This document shows, piece after piece, positions 50,098 to 59,572 of a stretch of 64,000 bases of DNA. Where the stretch lies: assembly GCF_002287375.1 (NCBI RefSeq), contig NZ_NPOA01000005.1, positions 62,001 through 126,000 of the forward strand, given 5' to 3'. The notes under the pieces were generated by a model. The model ran no database searches. It saw nothing but the letters and a program-made list of their open reading frames with translations, and was not told the origin of the DNA. Both the position numbers and the translations under genes were made by a program. This DNA comes from Virgibacillus profundi. GTDB taxonomy: Bacteria > Bacillota > Bacilli > Bacillales > Amphibacillaceae. Every line of letters begins with the position of its first letter. Within the stretch, counting starts at the first letter, position 1.

Positions 50098-51447
50098 ATG
50101 AGCAATTATCAATTAAGAAATACAATACTAGATGTGCTAATTCGAATAGAGAAAGATAGTGGGTTTAGTCATTTAATACTTGACCATGAAATAAAAATGA
50201 ATAAAATGAACCCCAAAGACGAGGGTTTATTAACAGAAGTTGTTTATGGGACAATTCAACGTCAATTAACATTGGATTATTATATTGACAGCTTTGTTAC
50301 GCAAAAGAAAAAACTGGATGATTGGGTAAGAATGCTCCTCAGAATGTCGATTTATCAAATGACGTTTTTGGATAAAGTACCGGATCATGCAATAATTCAC
50401 GAAGCTGTGGAAATAGCTAAAAAGCGAGGGCATAAGGGTTCAGCCTCCTTTGTAAATGGTGTGTTGAGAAATGTACAGCGAAAAGGTGTTCCTAAAACCG
50501 AAGCAATACAAAGTGATTCCAAGCGGCTTGCAATAGAAACAAGCCATCCCCAGTGGCTGGTAGAACGTTGGATTAATGCATATGGATATGAGACTGCAAA
50601 GGAAATCTGTGAGGAAAACCTGAATAGGAAGGCAATTACTGTTCGTGTTCAGCCTTTAAAAATCGATCGCGATGAAGCAATGCAGATCCTAAATGAACAA
50701 GGATTTGAAGTGAGCCCCTCAGCTTTTTCTACTCAAGGAATTATTGTGGAGAAGGGAAATGTTCTTAAAACCAAATTATTTAAAGAGGGATATATAACTA
50801 TTCAGGATCAAAGCTCCATGCTTGTAGCCGAAATGCTTGATGTTAAACCAGATATGCATGTATTGGATGCTTGCAGTGCCCCTGGTGGAAAAGCAACCCA
50901 TATTGCTGAAAAAATGCAAGATAAAGGTACAATTGATGCATATGATCTGCATAAAAAGAAAGTAAAATTAATAGATAATAAAGCTTCAGAACTGGATCTA
51001 TCTATTATTAATGCGGATACGGCTGATGCAAGACAGCTGCAGACGATCCATTCGAATGAAAGCTTTGACAGAATTTTGGTCGACGCACCCTGTTCAGGTT
51101 TAGGTGTAATCAGAGGGAAACCAGAAATTAAATATCATAAACAGGAATCGGATATTCAGAGACTTGCCATAATCCAACTCGATATTCTGGAAAGTGTTGC
51201 ACCATTATTGAAAAAGAATGGATTAATAGTCTATAGTACCTGTACTGTAGACACAGAAGAAAATGAACATGTTGTTAAAAAGTTTTTAAAAAGAAATGAG
51301 AACTATGAAATCGATCATAAATTTTTCGAGGAATTACCTGGGCATTTAGAAGGTTCTCAGGGCATAACAGAAGCAGGTATACAGTTATTCCCACAAAGCT
51401 TTGGAACAGATGGTTTTTTTCTAACCAGATTAATAAGAATAAAATGA
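50098..51447 (+). CDS. rsmB: 16S rRNA (cytosine-967 C5) methyltransferase RsmB
   Basis: 449 residues from ATG 50098 (B. subtilis 447); GATGGGTGA lies about 6 nt upstream, at the end of fmt. N-terminal NusB-like RNA-binding domain (about 1-130), then the SAM fold with LDACSAPGGKATHIAE, the PCSGLG catalytic loop (VDAPCSGLGVIRGKPEIKY) and the nucleophile Cys in VYSTCTVDTEEN. In B. subtilis rlmN follows; it is missing here and prpC comes next. Confidence 0.96.
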   Translation: MSNYQLRNTILDVLIRIEKDSGFSHLILDHEIKMNKMNPKDEGLLTEVVYGTIQRQLTLDYYIDSFVTQKKKLDDWVRMLLRMSIYQMTFLDKVPDHAIIHEAVEIAKKRGHKGSASFVNGVLRNVQRKGVPKTEAIQSDSKRLAIETSHPQWLVERWINAYGYETAKEICEENLNRKAITVRVQPLKIDRDEAMQILNEQGFEVSPSAFSTQGIIVEKGNVLKTKLFKEGYITIQDQSSMLVAEMLDVKPDMHVLDACSAPGGKATHIAEKMQDKGTIDAYDLHKKKVKLIDNKASELDLSIINADTADARQLQTIHSNESFDRILVDAPCSGLGVIRGKPEIKYHKQESDIQRLAIIQLDILESVAPLLKKNGLIVYSTCTVDTEENEHVVKKFLKRNENYEIDHKFFEELPGHLEGSQGITEAGIQLFPQSFGTDGFFLTRLIRIK

Positions 51448-51546
51448 AGAAATTTGTTCTTTTATAAGCAAAAATGTGCAATACTTTAAATAGATTAAAG
51501 TCAATTACAAATCTTAGTTTTGGACTGTTTTTTAAGGGGGGATATG

Positions 51547-52308
51547 ATGAAGGGACTATTTTTAACGGATACTGGGCAAGTAAGAAGTCATAATGAGGAT
51601 TCCGGCGGGATATTTTATAATGCCAGTGGACAATTAATGGCTGTTATTGCTGATGGAATGGGTGGTCATCAAGCCGGGGATGTTGCAAGTCAAATGGCAA
51701 CAGCTTTTTTAAAAGAAGAATGGGCGACATGTAGTAAGTTAAATTTTCCCGATGAGGCAGAAGCCTGGCTCACGAAAACCGTAATGACAATAAATGAAAA
51801 GATCTTTCAGCATGCTTTGCAAAATGAAGCATGCTTTGGGATGGGGACAACCATTGTTATAGCAATTTGCATCGATGATATTATTACAGTTGCACATATA
51901 GGAGATAGTCGCTGTTATATTTTGAATGATAATGGATTCAAACAAATAACCGAAGACCACTCACTTGTAAATGCACTTGTTCAGTCTGGTCAGATTTCCA
52001 AAGATGATGCCCTGAGTCATCCTAGAAAAAATGTTGTATTAAAGGCACTGGGAACAGAAGAGGAAATAGATGCCGATATCCAGACACTCGGTCTGGAACA
52101 GGGGGATAAGATTTTATTATGTACTGACGGGCTTACGGATAAAGTATTGGATAATGAATTGCTTGAGTTAATCCAATCACCGGATAATATTAACGCTATT
52201 GGAGAAAAAATGATTGAATTAGCCAATAACCGGGGCGGAGAAGATAATATTTCTCTTATTATTATCCACCATGACCCTTCACCGAAAGAAGGTGAGCAGT
52301 CATGTTAA
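51547..52308 (+). CDS. prpC: PP2C-type Ser/Thr protein phosphatase PrpC
   Basis: Metal-dependent phosphatase that counteracts PrkC. ATG 51547, 5 nt after AAGGGGGG, gives 253 residues (B. subtilis 254). PP2C metal ligands: TDTGQVRSHNEDSG, VIADGMGGHQAGDVAS, HIGDSRCYI, LLCTDGLTDKV, GGEDNISLI. Overlaps prkC by 7 nt. Together they form the conserved phosphatase-kinase pair. Confidence 0.97.
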   Translation: MKGLFLTDTGQVRSHNEDSGGIFYNASGQLMAVIADGMGGHQAGDVASQMATAFLKEEWATCSKLNFPDEAEAWLTKTVMTINEKIFQHALQNEACFGMGTTIVIAICIDDIITVAHIGDSRCYILNDNGFKQITEDHSLVNALVQSGQISKDDALSHPRKNVVLKALGTEEEIDADIQTLGLEQGDKILLCTDGLTDKVLDNELLELIQSPDNINAIGEKMIELANNRGGEDNISLIIIHHDPSPKEGEQSC

Positions 52309-54338
52309 ATGGTCACATGTTAAATGAAAGATATCAAATTAAAGAAACCATTGGCGGGGGCGGAATGGCTAATGTGTATTTAGCAACAGATACCATATTA
52401 GATCGTGACGTAGCGATAAAAGTAATGCGGCTCGAGTATGCCAATGACGAAGAATTTATAGCCCGCTTCGATCGGGAAGCACAATCAGCCTCAAGTCTCT
52501 CTCATCCTAATATTGTAAATATTTATGATGTAGGTGATGAAGATAATATATTATATATGGTGATGGAATATGTTGATGGCATGACGCTTAAGGAATATAT
52601 CCAGCGTTACAGCCCGCTTGATGTGCAGGAAGCACTTGATATTATGAAACAAATTACTGCTGCCATAGCACATGCTCATGCCAATGATATTGTACATAGA
52701 GATATTAAACCACAGAATATTTTAATTGATACATATGGACAAGTTAAAGTAACAGATTTTGGAATAGCGATTGCATTAAGTGCAACCTCATTAACTCAAA
52801 CGAATTCAATTTTGGGATCTGTTCATTATCTATCACCAGAACAAGCTAGAGGTGGAATGGCTACAAAAAAGTCTGATGTTTATTCGATCGGTATTGTGCT
52901 TTTTGAGCTACTCACAGGTCGCCTGCCGTTCTCCGGGCAATCACCTGTTTCGATTGCTTTAAAACATTTACAAAACGATACACCATCTGTCAGACGTTAT
53001 AATCAAGACGTTCCTCAAAGTGTTGAGAATATCGTTCTGAAAGCAACTGCTAAAGATCCATTTCATCGCTATGAAACAATTTACGATATCTATGATGCAT
53101 TGGTAACTGCTTTGGATCCAAGCAAAATGAATGAAGAAGTGTTTACTCCACCTGTTGAAGTGGGAGAGGAAACGAAAGCAATCCCGATTATTACTGATAA
53201 TCAGCTGCATCCAAATGAAAACCAGGACACAATGGTTCATCAAACAAATGCTAGTACCAAGAATTTTGCAGAAAATGAAAAACCGAAAAAAGAATCTAAA
53301 AAAAAGAAACCAAAAAAAGAAAAGAAACGCAAGAAAAAGTGGATTATCATTTTTGTTGTAATATTTTTGTTGCTTGCATCAGGAGTTGCCGCATTGTTTA
53401 TAATCCCGGATTTATTACAACCAAAGGATGTTGAGATTCCGGATGTAATAGAAATGGATTATGAAGACGCTAAGGAGAAATTTGAGCTCCTTAATTTAAA
53501 AGTGGAAAAAGAATTAACCTATTCTGACGAAATTGAGGAAGGGAAAGTTGTAAGAACAGATCCGCATGCAGGGAGTACCAGAAAAGAAGAGTCAACTGTA
53601 GATGTATTTGTAAGTCAGGGGAAAGAAAAAGAAGAATTTGCAGATTATGTCGGCAGAGATTTTGACCAGGTGGAACGAATCCTGAATGATGCGGGATACA
53701 GTGAAATTATTCCGATTGAAAAACATTCGGATCGGCCCCAAGGGGAAATTATAAGACAGATTCAACCGTCACCTGATCTAGAGGTTGTACCAAGTGATAC
53801 AAAGGTTATCTTTGAAGTAAGTCTAGGACCGGAATTGATCAGCCTGAACAACCTTAAAGGAATGACAGAGCAGGAAGCAAAAGATTATCTGGAAAGTAAA
53901 AATTTAAAAATGAACCTGATCAGAGATAATTCAGAAAGTGTTGCCCAGGGGCAGGTTATAAGCCAGGAACCATCATCCGGTACAGAATTAGAGGAAGGCT
54001 CTACAGTTAATGTATATATTTCAACAGGGCCTGAGGAAAAACCACCTCGTACACATTCCAGTAAATTTACTGTACCTTATAACCCTGAAACCGAGGGGAA
54101 TGAGGAAGAACAGGACCCGGGTACGGAAGTAGAACCAATTGAACAAATTGTAAGAATCTATGTGAAAGATGCGAATAATCCTGATATTTCAGATGTATTT
54201 AAAGAAGATACAATAACTGAAGACACGGAATATACGATAACACTAACGATAGCTCCAGGTGAAACTGCAGAATACAGAGTTATGCGTGATGATGATGTTA
54301 TAACAGAAGAAACAGTTTCCTATGAAGAGGGTGAATAA
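52302..54338 (+). CDS. prkC: Membrane Ser/Thr kinase with PASTA domains, PrkC
   Basis: Hanks-type kinase sensing muropeptides or lipid II; in B. subtilis it affects germination and stationary phase. 678 residues (B. subtilis 648). Glycine loop IGGGGMANVY, ATP lysine K40, catalytic D134 in HRDIKPQN, DFG in TDFGIAI. A very Lys-rich juxtamembrane stretch precedes one membrane helix (about 347-368). Three PASTA repeats (about 377-441, 442-511, 512-580) and a C-terminal Ig-like domain after an acidic linker. rsgA starts immediately after the stop. Confidence 0.97.
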   Translation: MLNGHMLNERYQIKETIGGGGMANVYLATDTILDRDVAIKVMRLEYANDEEFIARFDREAQSASSLSHPNIVNIYDVGDEDNILYMVMEYVDGMTLKEYIQRYSPLDVQEALDIMKQITAAIAHAHANDIVHRDIKPQNILIDTYGQVKVTDFGIAIALSATSLTQTNSILGSVHYLSPEQARGGMATKKSDVYSIGIVLFELLTGRLPFSGQSPVSIALKHLQNDTPSVRRYNQDVPQSVENIVLKATAKDPFHRYETIYDIYDALVTALDPSKMNEEVFTPPVEVGEETKAIPIITDNQLHPNENQDTMVHQTNASTKNFAENEKPKKESKKKKPKKEKKRKKKWIIIFVVIFLLLASGVAALFIIPDLLQPKDVEIPDVIEMDYEDAKEKFELLNLKVEKELTYSDEIEEGKVVRTDPHAGSTRKEESTVDVFVSQGKEKEEFADYVGRDFDQVERILNDAGYSEIIPIEKHSDRPQGEIIRQIQPSPDLEVVPSDTKVIFEVSLGPELISLNNLKGMTEQEAKDYLESKNLKMNLIRDNSESVAQGQVISQEPSSGTELEEGSTVNVYISTGPEEKPPRTHSSKFTVPYNPETEGNEEEQDPGTEVEPIEQIVRIYVKDANNPDISDVFKEDTITEDTEYTITLTIAPGETAEYRVMRDDDVITEETVSYEEGE

Positions 54339-55220
54339 ATGGCAGAAGGCAAAATAATAAAAGCTTTAAGTGGATTTTACTACGTTAAATCAGGTGAACA
54401 AATTTATCAATGCAGAGGCAGAGGTGTTTTTCGTAATAAGAAAATTTCACCATTGGTAGGTGACTTTGTTTCCTTCGATATAAACGACCCCAATGAGGGC
54501 TATATCATGGAAATAAAACCGAGAGAAAACGAACTCGTTCGTCCACCAATAGCGAATATTGATCAGGCAATTATTGTCAGTTCTGCCATCAGACCTGATT
54601 TCAGTACTCTTTTACTCGATCGCTTTCTCGTTTTGATTGAAGCAAAAGATATTAAACCAGTAATTTTTATTACGAAAATGGATATGATAGATGATTTGAA
54701 AAATGAAGAAATTGAGAGTTATAAGAAGAATTATGAAAAGGTGGGCTATGATGTTGAATTGCTTTCGTCAAAGAAGCCAAATAGCTTACCTGAATTAGAA
54801 CATTATTTCAAAAATAAAGTAACGGTAATTGCCGGGCAGTCCGGTGTTGGAAAGTCTTCCCTTTTAAATGCATTAAATCCCTCACTGCTGCTGAAGACTG
54901 CAGAGATTTCCGAAAGCCTAGGAAGGGGTAAGCATACAACCAGACATGTGGAGCTTGTAGAAGTAGGTAGAGGTCTGGTAGCTGATACTCCAGGTTTTAG
55001 TGCATTGGATTTCAGCAATCTGGAATTGGGGCAATTAACAGATTGTTTTCCCGAGATGAGAGCGGATAAAGAGTTTTGCAGGTTTCGAGGCTGTATGCAT
55101 CATAAAGAACCAGGATGCAGTGTAAAGCAAGCAGTGAAAGAAGGGGAAATTGCAACCTACAGATATGAGCATTACATGAAGTTTTTTGAAGAAATACAAT
55201 CTAGAAAGCCGAGGTATTAA
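54339..55220 (+). CDS. rsgA: Ribosome small subunit-dependent GTPase A
   Basis: Circularly permuted GTPase that aids maturation of the 30S subunit. 293 residues. N-terminal OB domain, permuted motifs with ITKMDM before P-loop GQSGVGKSSL (about 166-175), DTPGFSALDF, and a C-terminal zinc site in CRFRGCMHHKEPGCSV. The ATG follows the prkC stop with no gap. Known as CpgA/YloQ in B. subtilis, a PrkC substrate there, which fits the context. Confidence 0.96.
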   Translation: MAEGKIIKALSGFYYVKSGEQIYQCRGRGVFRNKKISPLVGDFVSFDINDPNEGYIMEIKPRENELVRPPIANIDQAIIVSSAIRPDFSTLLLDRFLVLIEAKDIKPVIFITKMDMIDDLKNEEIESYKKNYEKVGYDVELLSSKKPNSLPELEHYFKNKVTVIAGQSGVGKSSLLNALNPSLLLKTAEISESLGRGKHTTRHVELVEVGRGLVADTPGFSALDFSNLELGQLTDCFPEMRADKEFCRFRGCMHHKEPGCSVKQAVKEGEIATYRYEHYMKFFEEIQSRKPRY

Positions 55221-55222
55221 AA

Positions 55223-55882
55223 ATGACGAAAATAGCACCATCAATATTATCAGCAGATTTTGCAAAACTTGGTAAGGAAATAGAGGATGTTGAAAAAGGC
55301 GGAGCAGATTATATTCATGTAGATGTAATGGATGGGCATTTTGTGCCGAATATTACGATTGGCCCTTTAATCGTTGAAGCAATTAAACCAGTAACATCAT
55401 TACCATTGGATGTTCATTTAATGATCGAAAATCCAGATGCATATATACCGATGTTCGCGAGTGCAGGAGCATCAATTATTACGGTGCATCAGGAAGTTTG
55501 CCCACATTTGCATCGTACGGTTCAATTAATTAAAGACAATGGTGTAAAAGCAGGGGTTGTAATTAATCCTGCAACACCTGCTGAAGTTCTGCTGCCAATA
55601 TTACCAGATATAGACCTAGTTCTGATCATGACCGTTAATCCTGGATTTGGTGGTCAATCTTTTATAAAGAGTACATTGAACAAGATAGAGCAAGTAGCTA
55701 AGTGGAGAAATGAGCAGAATCTTACTTTTGAAATAGAAGTGGATGGCGGAGTAAATATGGATACTGCTAAATTATGTACGAAAGCCGGAGCAGATGTGTT
55801 AGTAGCTGGAAGTGCTATTTTTAATCAAACAGACAGGCATCAGGCAATTAAAAATATTTTAAATGCAGCCGAGGAGAAATAA
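55223..55882 (+). CDS. rpe: Ribulose-phosphate 3-epimerase
   Basis: Pentose phosphate pathway TIM-barrel metalloenzyme interconverting ribulose 5-phosphate and xylulose 5-phosphate. 219 residues. APSILSADFAKLG, HVDVMDGHFVPNITIGP, DVHLMIENP, MTVNPGFGGQSF and EVDGGVN carry the metal and catalytic residues. Two nt after rsgA. Confidence 0.97.
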   Translation: MTKIAPSILSADFAKLGKEIEDVEKGGADYIHVDVMDGHFVPNITIGPLIVEAIKPVTSLPLDVHLMIENPDAYIPMFASAGASIITVHQEVCPHLHRTVQLIKDNGVKAGVVINPATPAEVLLPILPDIDLVLIMTVNPGFGGQSFIKSTLNKIEQVAKWRNEQNLTFEIEVDGGVNMDTAKLCTKAGADVLVAGSAIFNQTDRHQAIKNILNAAEEK

Positions 55883-55887
55883 AGTAC

Positions 55888-56544
55888 ATGCTGTCAGTTG
55901 CAATTGTAGGCAATGGACCGATTGAACGTCATCCGGATTTCCAAGAATATAAAAATGTGATTGATATTTGGATTGGTGCAGATCGAGGTGCGTTAACATT
56001 AGTAACAAATGAAATTCCAATTGAATACGCTGTAGGAGATTTCGATTCGATTAATGAGGAAGAAAAAAAAGTTATTCAGCAAAACACCAATTTTTTTAAG
56101 GAGTATCCTTCAGAAAAAAATGAAACAGATCTGGAGATTGCATTATTAAAAGCTTATGAATTAGATCCAGACGAAATTTATTTATTTGGAGTAACAGGTG
56201 GGCGGCTGGATCATGAATTAATAAATATACAACTGTTAAGCTCTATAGTAAATAAAGGAATAAGAGGAGTAATTGCAGATAGTCTAAATCAATTGGAATT
56301 AACAACGCCGGGTATGCATACAATTAATTATTGTGAAAAGTATCCATATATTTCATTTATCCCTTTTACAAAAGAGGTAAGCGGGATAACGCTATCAGAC
56401 TTTTACTATCCATTAGAAAACCAAACCATTTCCTGGGGCTCTACACTATGCATATCAAACAAGCTTCTTTCAAAAAGTGGTACTTTTTCGTATAAAGAAG
56501 GCATACTATTACTAGTAAAGAGTCGTGATACGATTCAAAGGTAG
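55888..56544 (+). CDS. thiN: Thiamine pyrophosphokinase
   Basis: Makes thiamine diphosphate from thiamine and ATP. 218 residues. Motifs GADRGALTL, AVGDFDSI, EKNETDLEIAL and GVTGGRLDHELINIQLL are typical of ThiN/TPK. The ribosome binding site is distant (GAGGAG about 12 nt upstream). The gene's 3' end holds a possible SigE promoter for spoVM (TACTATT 56504-56510, GATACGAT 56527-56534, spacer 16 nt, longer than usual). Confidence 0.93.
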   Translation: MLSVAIVGNGPIERHPDFQEYKNVIDIWIGADRGALTLVTNEIPIEYAVGDFDSINEEEKKVIQQNTNFFKEYPSEKNETDLEIALLKAYELDPDEIYLFGVTGGRLDHELINIQLLSSIVNKGIRGVIADSLNQLELTTPGMHTINYCEKYPYISFIPFTKEVSGITLSDFYYPLENQTISWGSTLCISNKLLSKSGTFSYKEGILLLVKSRDTIQR

Positions 56545-56575
56545 GCTTTGTTTGTATTTAGAGGAGGGCGAACTC

Positions 56576-56659
56576 ATGAAATTTTATACTATTAAGCTCC
56601 CAAGATTTATCGGTGGATTTGTGAGGGTTATAATTGGTACGTTTAAGAAAGAAAAATAA
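56576..56659 (+). CDS. spoVM: Stage V sporulation protein M
   Basis: Tiny amphipathic helix peptide of 27 residues (B. subtilis 26) that recognises the convex forespore surface and anchors SpoIVA at the start of coat assembly. Sequence begins MKFYTIKLPRFIGGFVRVII; Pro9, needed for shape recognition in B. subtilis, is retained, and the helix face is hydrophobic with basic residues at R10, R17 and the Lys tail. ATG 56576 after GAGGAGGG (56561-56568). Its position between thiN and rpmB is the same as in B. subtilis. Confidence 0.96.
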   Translation: MKFYTIKLPRFIGGFVRVIIGTFKKEK

Positions 56660-56717
56660 TTCAGCTTAGCTTTTGTCAAAAAAATGGCAGAAGCTCTTTT
56701 TTTATTTATAAAAAAGT

Positions 56718-56755
56718 AAAAGCACCCATTGCAGGTATACAATGGGTGCTTTTTT
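56718..56755. terminator. Bidirectional terminator (spoVM / rpmB)
   Basis: AAAAGCACCCATTG (56718-56731) pairs with CAATGGGTGCTTTT (56740-56753), with A tracts on one side and T on the other. Ends transcripts from spoVM (plus) and rpmB (minus). Confidence 0.92.
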
Positions 56756-56791
56756 GTTAATAACTAATGCTAAACTGTACTTTATTTAAGA

Positions 56792-56980
56792 TTATACGCG
56801 CTCTACTTTACCTGATTTAAGGGCACGTGCAGAAACATAAACACGTTTAGGCTTGCCATCTACCATTATACGTACTTTTTGCACATTAGCTTTCCAATTA
56901 CGTTTGTTGGAATTCATAGCGTGGGAACGTTGGTTTCCAGTGTGGGTTTGACGTCCGGTAACAACACATTTTCTAGCCAT
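56792..56980 (-). CDS. rpmB: 50S ribosomal protein L28
   Basis: 62 residues from ATG 56980, the exact B. subtilis length, with AAGGAG 8 nt upstream on the minus strand; the frame extends three codons further to a GTG but this overlaps the ribosome binding site. [25 protein letters not shown] and [16 protein letters not shown] are characteristic. Only one cysteine is present, so this is the zinc-free form. Transcribed opposite to its neighbours, as in B. subtilis. Confidence 0.97.
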   Translation of the reverse strand: MARKCVVTGRQTHTGNQRSHAMNSNKRNWKANVQKVRIMVDGKPKRVYVSARALKSGKVERV

Positions 56981-57018
56981 GATAATCACTCCTTACTCTT
57001 CATACGTGTCATTTAATA

Positions 57019-57045
57019 CTTATATAATTTACCATAAGTCGTCAA
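57019..57045 (-). promoter_or_regulatory. Candidate promoter of rpmB
   Basis: On the minus strand TTGACG (57045-57040) and TATAAG (57024-57019) are 15 nt apart, about 40 nt before the rpmB start. Spacing is shorter than ideal. Confidence 0.4.
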
Positions 57046-57152
57046 GAAATGCAATATTTTTTTGATTTAGCATAAAGAAAAATTACTTGACAGATTAAAA
57101 TAAATAATCCATTGTAATAAGGGGTATTTTTATACATAAATGTAAACCCCGC

Positions 57153-57181
57153 TTTAAAATTCGGTCTGCATGTAGTAGAAT
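57153..57181 (+). promoter_or_regulatory. Candidate SigA promoter of yloU
   Basis: TTTAAA (57153-57158), 17 nt, TAGAAT (57176-57181), about 35 nt before the yloU start and divergent from rpmB. Confidence 0.4.
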
Positions 57182-57216
57182 ATGCTTATTAGAGTAGGTA
57201 TTTAAGGAGGATTATT

Positions 57217-57579
57217 ATGTCCATTGAACTTAATACAAATGATGGTCAGGTAACAATTACAAATGAAGTTATTGCAACAATTGCCGGTGGTGCAGCAGTA
57301 GAATGTTATGGTATTGTTGGAATGGCATCCAAAAGTCAAATTAAAGATGGTCTTGCAGAGATATTACGTAAGGAAAATTTTTCAAGAGGTGTTGTTGTTC
57401 GTCAGGAAGAGAATCATTTGCATATTGATATGTACATTATTGTAAGTTATGGAACAAAGATATCTGAAGTAGCACATAATGTACAATCACAGGTTAAATA
57501 TACACTAAATCAATCGTTGGGATTGGCAATTGACTCAGTTAATATATATATTCAAGGAGTCCGAGTAGCAAAGGATTAA
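57217..57579 (+). CDS. yloU: Asp23/Gls24 family envelope stress protein YloU
   Basis: 120 residues, cytoplasmic, one Asp23 domain: NDGQVTITNEVIATIAGGAAVECYGIVGM, HIDMYIIVSYGTKISEVAHNVQSQVKY and VNIYIQGVRV. Family members are linked to envelope stress; the B. subtilis protein has no settled role. ATG after AAGGAGGA. It precedes fakA, a conserved pairing that suggests a link with membrane lipid metabolism. Confidence 0.93.
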   Translation: MSIELNTNDGQVTITNEVIATIAGGAAVECYGIVGMASKSQIKDGLAEILRKENFSRGVVVRQEENHLHIDMYIIVSYGTKISEVAHNVQSQVKYTLNQSLGLAIDSVNIYIQGVRVAKD

Positions 57580-57654
57580 ACTTTGCTTATTTGTTTTTAA
57601 AATGAAATTATACGATGTAATAATTTGCTTTTTGTTACAAGAGGAGGAAGTATA

Positions 57655-59319
57655 GTGACGGTACAAAAGTTGGATGGCATTACTTTTGCACAAATGGTGC
57701 GCTTTGGGGCACACCATTTAACGAACAATGCCAAAAAAATAGATGCATTAAATGTGTTCCCGGTCCCTGATGGAGACACAGGAACAAATATGAATTTATC
57801 AATGACTTCCGGTGCTGGAGAAGTAAAGAAGCTTAACACGAATGACATCTCTGAAGTTGCAAATTCCTTTGCCAAAGGTTTACTGATGGGTGCCAGAGGA
57901 AATTCGGGTGTTATTCTGTCCCAAATTTTCCGTGGTTTTGCGAGAGGGATGGAAAAGAAGCAAACAGTAACCGCAAAGGATTTGGCTACTGCATTTGATT
58001 TGGGTGTTGCTACAGCCTATAAAGCTGTAATGAAGCCAGTTGAAGGCACGATTTTAACTGTGGCAAAAGATGCTGCAAAAGAGGCTGTAAATCAAGCGAA
58101 AAAAGAAAAGGATGTAATCGCTTTAATGGAAATGGTTTTAGCAGAGGCTAAAGCTTCATTGAAGCGTACGCCGGATTTATTACCTGTGTTAAAAGAGGTT
58201 GGAGTAGTTGATTCTGGTGGGCAGGGTCTTGTTACGATTTACGAAGGTTTTCTGGCAGCCCTTAAGGGTGAGGAATTGCCAGAGGAAGCTTCCTCCGATA
58301 TTGATATGGAAGATATGGTAAATGCAGAGCACCATAAAGCTACTCAGGATTTTATGGATACATCTGAAATTGAATTCGGTTATTGTACAGAATTCATGGT
58401 CAAATTTGAAGATGAAAAGATTACCGAAAATCCGTTCGATGAAGAAGCATTTCGTAATGAACTAAGTGAACATGGCGATTCTTTGTTAGTAGTTTCTGAT
58501 GATGAAATTGTAAAAGTACATATCCATGCAGAATACCCTGGAACGTGTATGACGCTTGGTCAACGCTATGGTAGTCTGATCAACATGAAGATCGAAAATA
58601 TGCGGGAACAGCATATAGCGATTGTTGGAGACAAACCAAAACAGGAAACACCAAAAGAAAAAGCTGAGTATGCCATTGTAACGGTTGCAATGGGTAGTGG
58701 TTTAACTGCTCTACTGAAAAGTCTCGGTGCTTCTGTTGTCATTGAGGGTGGACAGACTATGAACCCAAGTACTCAGGACATTACAGATGCTATAAAGTCA
58801 GCAAATGCTAAAAACATTTTAATTTTGCCAAACAATAAAAACATTATAATGGCTGCAGATCAAGCTGCCGAACTTGCAGAAGAAAATGTGCAGGTTGTAC
58901 CGACGAAAACGATTCCACAAGGGATTAGTGCAATGCTTGCATTCCATCCGGAGGCCGATATTACTGTAAATAAAGAAGCCATGGATGAAGCTGGAAAACA
59001 AGTGAAAACCGGACAAGTTACATATGCTGTTCGCGATACACAAATTGATGGTATAACAATAGAAAATGGTAATTTTATGGGAATAGCTGATGGTAAAATT
59101 AAAGCAACCCATCATGAAAAGACGGAAACTGCAAAATTATTGCTTCAAGAAATGATCACTGAGGACGATGAAATCCTCACAATATTACAGGGTGAGGATG
59201 TAAAGAAAAAAGAAGTTGAAGAACTCGTGGGCTATATTGAAGAAACATACGAAGATATAGAAATTGAAGTACATCATGGAAATCAGCCTATTTATTCCTA
59301 TATTTTTTCAGTGGAGTAA
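57655..59319 (+). CDS. fakA: Fatty acid kinase catalytic subunit FakA (YloV)
   Basis: ATP-dependent kinase that phosphorylates fatty acids held by FakB (DegV) carriers for phospholipid synthesis. GTG 57655, 7 nt after GAGGAGG, gives 554 residues (B. subtilis YloV 553). DhaL nucleotide domain at the N terminus with NVFPVPDGDTGTNM, GARGNSGVILSQIFRGFARG and DSGGQGL; a middle domain, then a C-terminal DegV-like domain (ILPNNKNIIMAADQAAE). FakB genes are not in the window. The terminator is 220 nt downstream, past a repeat. Confidence 0.93.
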   Translation: MTVQKLDGITFAQMVRFGAHHLTNNAKKIDALNVFPVPDGDTGTNMNLSMTSGAGEVKKLNTNDISEVANSFAKGLLMGARGNSGVILSQIFRGFARGMEKKQTVTAKDLATAFDLGVATAYKAVMKPVEGTILTVAKDAAKEAVNQAKKEKDVIALMEMVLAEAKASLKRTPDLLPVLKEVGVVDSGGQGLVTIYEGFLAALKGEELPEEASSDIDMEDMVNAEHHKATQDFMDTSEIEFGYCTEFMVKFEDEKITENPFDEEAFRNELSEHGDSLLVVSDDEIVKVHIHAEYPGTCMTLGQRYGSLINMKIENMREQHIAIVGDKPKQETPKEKAEYAIVTVAMGSGLTALLKSLGASVVIEGGQTMNPSTQDITDAIKSANAKNILILPNNKNIIMAADQAAELAEENVQVVPTKTIPQGISAMLAFHPEADITVNKEAMDEAGKQVKTGQVTYAVRDTQIDGITIENGNFMGIADGKIKATHHEKTETAKLLLQEMITEDDEILTILQGEDVKKKEVEELVGYIEETYEDIEIEVHHGNQPIYSYIFSVE

Positions 59320-59329
59320 GAACAAAAGC

Positions 59330-59475
59330 GCAAGCGCCCGATTAGCGACGTACGGACTGGACTGAGCCGTAGGAGATAAAGGAAACACGATGACCGTAGG
59401 GAGTCGATGTTGACTTATCGTACGGAGGTGAGGGAAGTTTCGCTAGTCGCTGGGTGCTGGAGCTGGACGTGGCTA
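59330..59475. repeat. Small dispersed structured repeat after fakA
   Basis: About 145 nt, non-coding and locally GC-rich. AGCGCCCGATTAGCG (about 59333-59347) pairs with CGCTAGTC plus GGGTGCT (59441-59458) through a 3-nt bulge, allowing G-T pairs; the interior carries CGTACGG on both sides. I recognise closely similar sequences scattered in other Bacillaceae genomes from memory, but only one copy is in this window. No open frame of substance. Confidence 0.7.
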
Positions 59476-59540
59476 TTCCGGGGAAACTGGAGTTATCTAC
59501 AGCATTTAATTTTTAAAGCTCCTAAGTAATAATATAAATT

Positions 59541-59572
59541 AAAAAATTCGCCTCCTGAAAGGCGAATTTTTT
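59541..59572. terminator. Bidirectional terminator (fakA / purine permease)
   Basis: AAAATTCGCC (59543-59552) pairs with GGCGAATTTT (59561-59570), A tract on the left and T tract on the right. It ends at the stop codon of the minus-strand permease. Confidence 0.9.
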
